From an uncultured Acidimicrobiaceae bacterium (GTDB lineage: Bacteria > Actinomycetota > Acidimicrobiia > Acidimicrobiales > MedAcidi-G1), in contig CAJXIS010000071.1 in the NCBI GenBank assembly GCA_913054115.1, positions 1-8,988 of the forward strand: a stretch of DNA of 8,988 bases, given 5' to 3'. Within the stretch, counting starts at the first letter, position 1. Every line of letters begins with the position of its first letter. This document shows, in pieces, positions 1-6,982 of the stretch. The translations under genes were made by a program, and so were the position numbers. Below the pieces are notes generated by a model, which made no database searches, was not told the DNA's origin, and worked only from the letters and a program-made list of their open reading frames with translations.

Positions 1-840
1 AGCGTGGCGGTCGAACTCGCCGTGATGGCCGTGATGGTCCTCGGAGCGGCCAGCTTCACGCTCCACTACCTCTCGTACCGGAAGCGCAAGTTCGTCCATC
101 TCGGACACCCCGAATTCCGGTGGTATCTCGGACTGCTCGGCGGATGGACGCTGGCCATCGCGACGTTGCTGACGGCAGACGGCATGGCCTGGACGCGGGC
201 ACTGCGCATGGCGGCCTTCAACGTCGTGACCCTGGGGACCAGCGGCGGCTTCGGCAACGCCACCGGCGCCGGTTCCGACGGCGACTTCGCGGCATGGGCG
301 GCGGGGCCACAGGTCCTGCTCCTGCTGCTGCTGGTCGTGGGCGGTTGCACGGGTTCGACCGCAGGAGGCATCAAGGTCATCCGGCTTCGCATCGGCGCAG
401 CGCACGCCTACCGGGCATTGCGTGCGATGCGGAGACCGCGGGCGGTCCTCCATGTCCGCTACGGGAAGGGCATCGTGCCCGAGTCCCTGGTCGAGCGCAT
501 CGCCGGGTTCATGGTCGTCTTCGGCATGTTCGTCGTGCTCGGCACGCTGCTGGTCGCAGCGCTCGGCACCGACCTGGTCACGGCCTTCACCGGTGTCATC
601 GGGGCCCTGGGCAACATGGGCCCGGCGTTCGGGGAGGCCGGACCGACGGCGTCCTTCGTGGACGGCTACAGCACGCCTGCCCGCATGGTCCTCGCCACGT
701 TGATGCTCGTCGGCCGGCTCGAGATCTTCCCCATGGTCCTGATGCTGATCGTGCCGTATCGCAGCATCCGTCGCGTGGCGCCGAGGGGTCTCGTCCGGCC
801 GCTCCGCGACCGTCGGCAGCGTCGTTCCGTCAGCGCCTGA
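1..840 (+). CDS. trkH: TrkH-family potassium uptake protein, C-terminal part (5' end outside window)
   Basis: This is an integral membrane, ion-conducting subunit of a Trk/Ktr-type K+ uptake system. Only the last 279 residues are visible; the frame is open to the first base, so the GTG at 4 is probably not the true start. TrkH proteins have four membrane-pore-membrane repeats, and this part should hold roughly the last two. Seen here: a hydrophobic segment at the left edge, a third pore loop at about 220-255 (VVTLGTSGGF), the family signature GGCTGSTAGGIKVIR at about 338-384, a fourth pore loop at about 604-633 (ALGNMGPAFG), and a closing membrane segment with VGRLEIFP at about 709-732. The tail is basic and cytosolic by inference. 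TrkH normally works with a TrkA/KtrA NAD-binding regulator, which would have to lie outside this window. The third loop reads TSGGF where many homologues have TTTGF. Family assignment is firm; assignment to TrkH rather than KtrB is less so. Confidence 0.9.
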   Translation, partial: SVAVELAVMAVMVLGAASFTLHYLSYRKRKFVHLGHPEFRWYLGLLGGWTLAIATLLTADGMAWTRALRMAAFNVVTLGTSGGFGNATGAGSDGDFAAWAAGPQVLLLLLLVVGGCTGSTAGGIKVIRLRIGAAHAYRALRAMRRPRAVLHVRYGKGIVPESLVERIAGFMVVFGMFVVLGTLLVAALGTDLVTAFTGVIGALGNMGPAFGEAGPTASFVDGYSTPARMVLATLMLVGRLEIFPMVLMLIVPYRSIRRVAPRGLVRPLRDRRQRRSVSA

Positions 841-849
841 GGATCAGGC
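835..849. terminator. Inverted repeat spanning the trkH and aminopeptidase stop codons
   Basis: A perfect 6-bp inverted repeat, GCCTGA / TCAGGC, encloses a 3-base loop (GGA). The left arm contains the trkH stop codon (TGA, 838-840) and the right arm contains the reverse-strand stop of the aminopeptidase (TCA, 844-846). It is the only candidate for a bidirectional transcription end between these convergent genes. There is no T-tract on either side and the stem is short, so an intrinsic terminator is only a possibility. The two TGA stops alone account for 3 of the 6 pairs. Confidence 0.25.
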
Positions 850-2094
850 CCTGAGCAGCTCCTCGAGCAGTGCTCCCAGGAGGGAAACGTCGCCGCTGGC
901 GCACAGTTCACGGGCACTGTGCATCGCCAACTGGGGAGCCCCCAGATCGACGGTAGGAAGCCCGGTGACCGCAGCGGTGACCGGACCGACCGTCGAGCCA
1001 CACGGCAGGTCGGCCCGGTGGCTGTACGACTGCACGGGAACGCCGCAGCGTTCGGCCGCCAGCCGCACCGTCGCCGCACCGGTTGCATCGGTCGCATAGC
1101 GCTGCGACGCATTGAACTTGAGGACCGGCCCGCCGCCGAGTCGCACGGCGTGTGCAGGGTCGTGCCGGTCGGCGTAGTTCGGATGGACCGCATGGGCGCC
1201 GTCCACCGAGCACACCAGGGAGGCGGCAGGATCCGGCGACGCACCATCGAGGAGTCGTTCCAGCAGGGAACGCAGGAATGGTGAGGCTGCGCCGGTCGCC
1301 GACGTGCTCCCGACCTCCTCGTGGTCGTAGAGCACGATGACGGGCGTGCTCGCTCCCGTGTCGGCACCGACCCTGCAGAGGGCATCGACCGCTGCATGGC
1401 AGGACAGCAGGTTGTCGATCCGGGAGGCACTCACGAACTCGTCGCCCGTGCCGGCCAGCGTCGACGGCGTGAGGTCGTGGAGCATGAGATCGAAGCCGAG
1501 GATGTCGGCGGCATCGACACCGGCTGCCCGAGCGATCTCGCCGAGGAAGGCACCCTCCTCGAAGTCTCCCAGCCCGGTGATGGGGGAGAGGTGCGTGTGG
1601 GGATCCAGGACGAGGCCCTTGGTGTTGACCCCCCGATCGAGGTGGATGGCCAACTGGGGGATGCGGGCGATCGGCCGATCCAGCCTGACCAGCACCTCCT
1701 CGAGGCCGTCACCGGCCCGAAGCGCCAGACGGCCGGAACATCCGAGGTCCCGGTCCAGCCATGAGTTGAGAAGGGCACCGCCGTAGACCTCGATGCCGAG
1801 TTGACGCATCCCGTGCGCGGAGCGGTCGGGATTCGGGGTGAGGCGGAGGTTGGGGCTGTCGGTGTGGGCCGTCAGCACCCGGAAGCCGGTGACCGCGCCG
1901 GGTCCGGCAGCCCATGCGACGAGGCTCCCGGAGGACACCTGGTAGCGCAGCCCCGGACCGTCAGCGGGGGTTCCCTCCACGAACCCGGCCGCCTCGAGCC
2001 GGGCAGCCGCCGTATCGACGGCGTGGAAGGGCGAAGGTGATGCGTCGATGAAGGCGCAGAGGTCGGTCGCCTGGTGGGTTGTGTCGGGATCCAT
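844..2094 (-). CDS. apeB: M18-family metallo-aminopeptidase (aspartyl aminopeptidase type)
   Basis: A cytosolic di-metal (usually Zn) exopeptidase that removes N-terminal residues from peptides. Family members often prefer acidic residues, but the specificity of this one cannot be read from sequence. The protein has 416 residues, normal for bacterial M18 enzymes. It opens with the family's N-terminal motif (FIDASPSPFHAV, about residues 15-26). The metal and catalytic residues appear in order: H77 and D79 in AHTDSPNLRL, D227 in SRIDNLLS, E259/E260 in YDHEEVGSTS (catalytic Glu plus ligand), D298 in SVDGAHAVHPNY, and H392 in QLAMHSARE. M18 enzymes usually assemble as large dodecamers with a domain inserted between the first and second metal ligands. 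The ATG at 2094 is chosen because homology begins just after it; the frame stays open 68 codons further upstream but that part looks non-coding. No ribosome binding site is visible, and a -10-like CAATAT sits six bases upstream, which fits a leaderless mRNA. Divergent from gltB, convergent with trkH. Confidence 0.94.
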   Translation of the reverse strand: MDPDTTHQATDLCAFIDASPSPFHAVDTAAARLEAAGFVEGTPADGPGLRYQVSSGSLVAWAAGPGAVTGFRVLTAHTDSPNLRLTPNPDRSAHGMRQLGIEVYGGALLNSWLDRDLGCSGRLALRAGDGLEEVLVRLDRPIARIPQLAIHLDRGVNTKGLVLDPHTHLSPITGLGDFEEGAFLGEIARAAGVDAADILGFDLMLHDLTPSTLAGTGDEFVSASRIDNLLSCHAAVDALCRVGADTGASTPVIVLYDHEEVGSTSATGAASPFLRSLLERLLDGASPDPAASLVCSVDGAHAVHPNYADRHDPAHAVRLGGGPVLKFNASQRYATDATGAATVRLAAERCGVPVQSYSHRADLPCGSTVGPVTAAVTGLPTVDLGAPQLAMHSARELCASGDVSLLGALLEELLRA

Positions 2095-2100
2095 GCGCGT

Positions 2101-2106
2101 ATATTG
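2101..2106 (-). promoter_or_regulatory. Possible -10 element of a leaderless aminopeptidase promoter
   Basis: On the minus strand the hexamer CAATAT ends six bases before the ATG of the aminopeptidase gene, so transcription would start at or next to the A of the start codon. No Shine-Dalgarno sequence precedes that ATG, and leaderless mRNAs are common in actinobacteria. The upstream -35 match is poor (TTCCCA with an 18-base spacer), which keeps confidence low. The plus-strand reading of the same spot, TATATT at 2100-2105, could instead serve gltB. Confidence 0.3.
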
Positions 2107-2190
2107 GTCCGTCGGACACGCAATTGGGAACCCATGCCGCGACGATGCGGCCCCGAAACGACCGGAGGGGTCGCCAAGGCAACCCTCGCC

Positions 2191-2274
2191 CGTCGATTCG
2201 GTCCGGTTCCCGGGACGTGCCGGCCGGGCTGCGATCCGGCAACCCCCACGGAGGGGCCGCTTCGACCGATGACG
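2191..2274 (+). promoter_or_regulatory. Candidate structured 5' leader of gltB (unassigned)
   Basis: Complementary segments suggest a closed RNA fold. The outer helix pairs CGTC (2191-2194) with GACG (2271-2274) and TCGGTC (2198-2203) with GACCGA (2264-2269), split by a small internal loop. Inside are GCCGG (2219-2223) with CCGGC (2236-2240), then CCCC (2244-2247) with GGGG (2253-2256). The junction between the two inner hairpins overlaps a GGCAACC string (2238-2244). That string and the helix order recall the SAM-I/SAM-IV riboswitch core, but the conserved GGTGC-type segment after the third helix is absent and a glutamate synthase gene is not an expected target. A competing hairpin, GTCCGG with CCGGGAC (2201-2206 with 2210-2216), would disrupt the outer helix. 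In GC-rich DNA such pairing also arises by chance. Confidence 0.22.
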
Positions 2275-2328
2275 TTCCGGGCGACTTCGAACAGCCACAC
2301 GATGGTCCGAAGGACATTCCCCAGACCC

Positions 2329-5300
2329 ATGACGACGTCAGCGCCCACACCCCTCACGACCGGCCTTCCCGCCGCTCAGGGCCTCTACGACCCCCGGTTC
2401 GAGCACGATGCCTGTGGCGTCAACTTCGTGTGCCACCTCCGGGGCGTCCGTAGCCATGACATCGTGGCCATGGGCATCGGCGCCCTCTGCAACCTCCAGC
2501 ACCGCGGCGCCCTCGGTGCCGAGAAGAACACCGGCGACGGCGCCGGCATCCTCCTCCAGGTGCCCGACGCCTTCTACCGGGCGGTCGTCGACTTCGACCT
2601 GCCACCGGAGGGCCACTACGCCACGGGCATCGCGTTCCTGCCGGGGAACCCTGAACAGGCCGACCTGGTGGTCGCCCGGATCGGGGCACTCGCCGTCGAG
2701 GAGGGCCTCGAGGTCCTCGGATGGCGCACCGTGCCCTTCGACGATTCGGCGATCGGCTCGGCGGCGCGGCGTACCGAGCCCATCTTCCGGCAGCTGTTCC
2801 TCGCCGGTCCCGAGGGTCCCGACGGCAGGCCGGAGGGCATCGCCCTCGACCGCCTCGCCTACGTCCTGCGCAAGCGCACCGAGCACGAGATCCACGTGCC
2901 GTCCCCGGGTGCCTCCGGGGGCGGAGGCATGGGCGCTGCCAGCGAGGCCCACAACGGCGTCTACTTCCCGTCCCTTTCGGCGCGGACCATCGTCTACAAG
3001 GGGATGCTCACCACGCCGCAGCTGGCCGAGTTCTACCCGGACCTCACCGACGAGCGGGTCGTCAGCGCCCTTGTCCTGGTCCACTCACGATTCTCGACCA
3101 ACACCTTTCCGGCATGGCCCCTGGCGCATCCCTACCGACTGGTCGCCCACAACGGCGAGATCAACACCGTGCAGGGAAACCGCAACTGGATGCAGGCCCG
3201 TGAAGCCCTGATGGCCACCGACCTCCTGCCCGGCGACCTCGACCGGCTGTTCCCCATCTGCACCCCGGGAGCGAGCGACACGGCGACCTTCGACGAGGCA
3301 CTCGAACTCCTCACCCTCGGCGGCTACTCGCTGCCCGAGGCCATCATGATGATGATCCCGGAACCCTGGGAGAACCACGAGTCGATGGACGGGGACCGAC
3401 GGGCCTTCTACCAGTACCACGCCTCCCTGATGGAGCCATGGGACGGCCCGGCGTCCATCGCCTTCACCGACGGCACGATGATCGGAGCGGTCCTCGACCG
3501 GAACGGCCTGCGGCCCAGCCGCTACTGGGTGACCGACGACGACCTGGTCGTGATGGCCAGCGAGGTGGGGGTCGTCGACCTGCCGACCTCGAGCATCATC
3601 GAGAAGGGACGCCTGCAGCCAGGACGGATGTTCCTGATCGACACCAGCAGGGGGCGCATCGTCCGCGACCACGAGATCAAGTCCGAGCTGGCCGCCGCCC
3701 GGCCCTACGCAGCGTGGCTGGACCGCAACCTGGTCCAGCTCGTCGACCTTCCCGAGCGTGAGCGGCAGGTCCGCGAGGAGGGAACCGCCGTCCAACGCCA
3801 ACAGGTCTTCGGGGTCACCCACGAGGAGTTGAAGCTGCTCGTGGCGCCGATGGCCCGCGAGGCCAAGGAGGCCATCGGCTCGATGGGCACGGACACCCCC
3901 ATCGCCGTCCTGTCCAACCGGTCACGACAGCTCTACGACTACTTCTCACAGCTCTTCGCACAGGTCACGAACCCGCCGCTCGACGCCATGCGCGAGGAGC
4001 TGATCACGGCGGTCTGCGGCACCATCGGCCCCGAGGGCAACCTGCTCGACCCCACGCCCGAGTCGTGCCGCCAGGTCCACCTTCCGCACCCGGTCCTGAC
4101 CGAGGCCGAACTGGCCAGCATCATCCACATCGACGGCGCCGGGGGCCCCGGCAACTTCCGCACGGTGGTCCTCGACGGCCGGTACGTGGTGGCCGACGGT
4201 GGCCCCGGGCTGGCATCAGCGCTCGACCGGCTGCGCAGCGAGGCGTCAACGGCGATCGCCGACGGTGCCAACCTGCTGGTCGTCAGCGACCGCGGCGTGG
4301 ACGCCGTCAACGGGCCCGTTCCCTCGCTGCTCGCCGTCGGAGCGGTCCACCAGCACCTGATCCGGGAGAAGACCCGGTCGCGCGTCGGCCTCCTTGTCGA
4401 GAGCGGCGACGCCCGCGAGGTCCACCACATCGCCCTGCTGCTCGGCTTCGGCGCCTCGGCAGTGTGTCCCTACGTCGTGTTCGAGGCCATCGACGGGATG
4501 ATCGCCGACGATCTCCACGGGCTGTCCAGCGCCTTCGACGCCGACCGGGTGCGTCGGAACTACGTGAAGGCGTGCGACAAGGGGATTCTCAAGGTGATGT
4601 CCAAGATGGGCATCTCCACGGTCGCCTCCTACACGGGAGCCCAGATCTTCGAAGCCATCGGCCTCGGTCCAGAGGTCATCGACGCCTGCTTCACCGGGAC
4701 GGTGAGCCGACTCGGGGGCGTCGGGCTCGACGTCCTGGCAACCGAGGTGGCGGTCCGCCACTCCCTGGCCTTCCCCGACAATCCCGAGGATCGGGCGCAC
4801 CGAACCCTCGAGGTGGGCGGCGAGTACCAGTGGCGACGGGAGGGCGAGTACCACCTGTTCAACCCCGAGACCGTCTTCCGCCTCCAGCACGCCACCCGGG
4901 AGGGCCGCTACGACGTCTTCAAGCAGTACACGTCCCTGATCGACGGGCAGGCCGAGAACCTGGCGACCCTGCGCGGCCTCTTCCGGTTCCGTACCGACCT
5001 GCGCCCACCGGTCCCGATCGACGAGGTCGAGCCGGTGTCGGCGATCGTCCGCCGGTTCGCCACCGGTGCCATGTCCTACGGGTCGATCTCCGCCGAGGCG
5101 CACGAGACCCTCGCCATCGCCATGAACCGCATCGGGGGCAAGTCGAACACGGGCGAAGGGGGCGAGGACCCCGAACGGTTCGAGCCAGACGCGAACGGCG
5201 ACCTGCGCCGCTCGGCCGTCAAGCAGGTGGCGTCCGGCCGCTTCGGCGTGACGAGCGAGTACCTCGTCAACAGCGACGACCTGCAGATCAAGATGGCACA

Positions 5301-6972
5301 GGGCGCCAAGCCCGGTGAGGGCGGGCAGCTGCCCGGCCACAAGGTGTACCCCTGGATCGCCAAGACCCGTCACTCCACGCCCGGGGTGGGCCTCATCTCG
5401 CCACCCCCGCACCACGACATCTATTCGATCGAGGACCTGGCACAGCTCATCTTCGACCTCAAGAACTCGAACCCCGAGTCCCGGGTGCACGTCAAGCTGG
5501 TGGCCGAGGTCGGCGTCGGCACGGTCGCTGCGGGGGTCGCCAAGGGGCATGCGGACGTCGTCCTGATCTCCGGCCACGACGGCGGCACCGGAGCCTCCCC
5601 GCTGTCGTCGATCAAACACGCCGGGGCCCCCTGGGAGCTCGGACTCGCCGAGACCCAGCAAACGCTGCTCCTCAACGGGCTGCGCGATCGAATCGTCGTC
5701 CAGGTCGACGGCCAGCTCAAGACCGGACGCGACGTCATGATCGCCGCCCTGCTCGGTGGCGACGAGTTCGGCTTCGCCACCGCCCCGTTGGTGGTGTCGG
5801 GCTGCATCATGATGAGGGTCTGTCATCTCGACACCTGTCCGGTCGGCGTCGCCACGCAGAATCCGGAACTGCGAAAAAAGTTCACCGGGAAACCCGAGTT
5901 CGTCGTCAACTTCTTCGAATACATCGCCGAGGAGGTACGCGAGCTGCTCGCGCGACTCGGCTTCCGGACCCTCGAGGAGGCCATCGGCCAGGTCGAGTGC
6001 CTCGACGTCGACGAGGCGGTCGCCCACTGGAAGGCCGACGGCCTCGACCTCACACCGATCCTGTACGTGCCCGAGCTCCCGGAGGGTGCGGTCAGGCACC
6101 AGGCCACCGAACAGGACCACGGCCTCGAACAGATCCTCGACCGGACCCTGATCGCCGAGGCGGCCCCGGCCCTTGCCGACGGCTCCAAGGTCGCCATCCG
6201 GACTGCGATCAGCAACATCGACCGCTCCACGGGCACGATGCTCGGCTACGAGTTGACGCGCCGGTTCGGCGGGGCCGGGCTGCCGGACGACACCATCACC
6301 ATCGACCTCGACGGCTCGGCCGGCAACAGCTTCGGAGCGTTCGTTCCCCGTGGCATCACGCTGCGGCTCGTCGGTGACGCCAACGACTACCTCGGCAAGG
6401 GCCTGTCGGGCGGCCGGATCACGGTCCGCCCACCGGCCGACTCGCCCTTCCTGGCCGAGGAGCAGGTCATCGCCGGCAACGTGATCCTCTACGGGGCGAC
6501 GGGTGGCGAGGCCTTCATTCGGGGCGTGGTGGGGGAGCGCTTCTGCGTGCGGAACTCCGGTGCGCTGGCCGTCGTGGAGGGCATCGGCGACCACGGCTGC
6601 GAGTACATGACCGGGGGCCGGGCCGTCATCCTCGGTTCGACCGGCCGTAATTTCGCAGCCGGCATGTCGGGCGGCATCGCCTTCGTCATCGACGAGGACC
6701 GCTCCTTCGCCGGCCGTGTGAACCCCGAGATGGTCCTCCTCGAGGACATCGACGGGGACGACGCCGACTGGCTGCGGGAGGTGCTCGTCCGGCACCAGGA
6801 GGAGACCGGGTCCCAGGTTGCCGAGCGGCTGCTGGGTGCATGGGCCGAGGCATCCCACTGGTTCCGCAAGGTCATGCCGACCGACTACCGGCGGGTCCTC
6901 GAGGCTGCGGCGGCCGCCCGTGCCGGCGGTCGTGACGAGGTGGAGGCGATCATGGCCACCACGAGGGCCTGA
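2329..6972 (+). CDS. gltB: Glutamate synthase (NADPH) large subunit, alpha chain
   Basis: The large subunit of GOGAT makes glutamate from glutamine and 2-oxoglutarate with electrons supplied by GltD. The predicted 1547 residues match the family's usual ~1500. Domains in order: class II glutamine amidotransferase (about 29-435), with probable nucleophile C29 in HDACGVNFV, R254 in HSRFSTNT and the glutamine-site HNGEINT (274-280); a central domain (about 500-780); the FMN/2-oxoglutarate barrel (about 880-1250), with MSYGSIS at 915 and GHDGGTGASP near 1080; the 3Fe-4S cysteines C1159, C1165 and C1170 in CIMMRVCHLDTCPVG; and the GXGXG beta-helix (about 1285-1470). C29 must become the N-terminus, so residues 1-28 would be a cleaved propeptide. 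The chosen ATG has only a distant AAGGA (2310-2314). ATGs at 2302 and 2269 are alternatives, the latter behind GGAGGGG; all give the same mature enzyme. A glycine-rich insert lies at 191-210. Cotranscribed with gltD. Confidence 0.97.
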   Translation: MTTSAPTPLTTGLPAAQGLYDPRFEHDACGVNFVCHLRGVRSHDIVAMGIGALCNLQHRGALGAEKNTGDGAGILLQVPDAFYRAVVDFDLPPEGHYATGIAFLPGNPEQADLVVARIGALAVEEGLEVLGWRTVPFDDSAIGSAARRTEPIFRQLFLAGPEGPDGRPEGIALDRLAYVLRKRTEHEIHVPSPGASGGGGMGAASEAHNGVYFPSLSARTIVYKGMLTTPQLAEFYPDLTDERVVSALVLVHSRFSTNTFPAWPLAHPYRLVAHNGEINTVQGNRNWMQAREALMATDLLPGDLDRLFPICTPGASDTATFDEALELLTLGGYSLPEAIMMMIPEPWENHESMDGDRRAFYQYHASLMEPWDGPASIAFTDGTMIGAVLDRNGLRPSRYWVTDDDLVVMASEVGVVDLPTSSIIEKGRLQPGRMFLIDTSRGRIVRDHEIKSELAAARPYAAWLDRNLVQLVDLPERERQVREEGTAVQRQQVFGVTHEELKLLVAPMAREAKEAIGSMGTDTPIAVLSNRSRQLYDYFSQLFAQVTNPPLDAMREELITAVCGTIGPEGNLLDPTPESCRQVHLPHPVLTEAELASIIHIDGAGGPGNFRTVVLDGRYVVADGGPGLASALDRLRSEASTAIADGANLLVVSDRGVDAVNGPVPSLLAVGAVHQHLIREKTRSRVGLLVESGDAREVHHIALLLGFGASAVCPYVVFEAIDGMIADDLHGLSSAFDADRVRRNYVKACDKGILKVMSKMGISTVASYTGAQIFEAIGLGPEVIDACFTGTVSRLGGVGLDVLATEVAVRHSLAFPDNPEDRAHRTLEVGGEYQWRREGEYHLFNPETVFRLQHATREGRYDVFKQYTSLIDGQAENLATLRGLFRFRTDLRPPVPIDEVEPVSAIVRRFATGAMSYGSISAEAHETLAIAMNRIGGKSNTGEGGEDPERFEPDANGDLRRSAVKQVASGRFGVTSEYLVNSDDLQIKMAQGAKPGEGGQLPGHKVYPWIAKTRHSTPGVGLISPPPHHDIYSIEDLAQLIFDLKNSNPESRVHVKLVAEVGVGTVAAGVAKGHADVVLISGHDGGTGASPLSSIKHAGAPWELGLAETQQTLLLNGLRDRIVVQVDGQLKTGRDVMIAALLGGDEFGFATAPLVVSGCIMMRVCHLDTCPVGVATQNPELRKKFTGKPEFVVNFFEYIAEEVRELLARLGFRTLEEAIGQVECLDVDEAVAHWKADGLDLTPILYVPELPEGAVRHQATEQDHGLEQILDRTLIAEAAPALADGSKVAIRTAISNIDRSTGTMLGYELTRRFGGAGLPDDTITIDLDGSAGNSFGAFVPRGITLRLVGDANDYLGKGLSGGRITVRPPADSPFLAEEQVIAGNVILYGATGGEAFIRGVVGERFCVRNSGALAVVEGIGDHGCEYMTGGRAVILGSTGRNFAAGMSGGIAFVIDEDRSFAGRVNPEMVLLEDIDGDDADWLREVLVRHQEETGSQVAERLLGAWAEASHWFRKVMPTDYRRVLEAAAAARAGGRDEVEAIMATTRA

Positions 6973-6976
6973 GGAG
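6971..6976 (+). promoter_or_regulatory. Shine-Dalgarno sequence of gltD
   Basis: GAGGAG lies six bases before the gltD ATG and overlaps the last two bases of the gltB stop codon (TGA, 6970-6972). This placement fixes the gltD start at 6983 and suggests that ribosomes ending on gltB can reinitiate on gltD, which would help keep the two subunits in balance. Confidence 0.8.
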
Positions 6977-6982
6977 CCGGCC

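Larger units (their letters stand above)
2095..2328. promoter_or_regulatory. Divergent intergenic region between aminopeptidase and gltB
   Basis: This 234-bp region separates two divergent genes and must hold both promoters. It contains several short inverted repeats. GTCC-GTC-GGAC (2107-2117) and TGGG-AA-CCCA (2125-2134) lie near the aminopeptidase start and could be operator sites. GCCGC/GCGGC (2136-2140 with 2147-2151) and CGACC/GGTCG (2159-2163 with 2169-2173) would form hairpins in a gltB transcript. A larger nested structure follows at 2191-2274. The gltB frame is open through this region, but its translation shows no homology I recognise and the opposite strand is equally open, so I treat it as non-coding. 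I cannot name the regulator, and I saw no clear GlnR- or AmtR-type box. Confidence 0.6.

Noticed and set aside
2174..2185. A first GGCAACCC string (2178-2185) as part of a SAM-type riboswitch
   Set aside because: The surrounding bases form no P1/P2/P3 arrangement. The string is mainly half of a near-palindrome (GGGTCGCC-AA-GGCAACCC) with too small a loop.
2095..2298. N-terminal extension of the aminopeptidase by 68 residues
   Set aside because: The extra residues are Arg/Pro/Gly-rich and resemble no M18 N-terminus. The family's usual start motif begins shortly after the ATG at 2094.
2074..2328. N-terminal extension of GltB by up to 85 residues
   Set aside because: The frame is open, but the extension has no family homology that I recognise and overlaps the start of the divergent aminopeptidase gene. 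At most the ATGs at 2302 or 2269 are plausible.
4065..5318. A 417-codon plus-strand frame inside gltB
   Set aside because: Its Arg/Pro/Gly-rich translation is typical of an out-of-frame reading of GC-rich coding DNA, and it lies fully inside the well-supported gltB frame.
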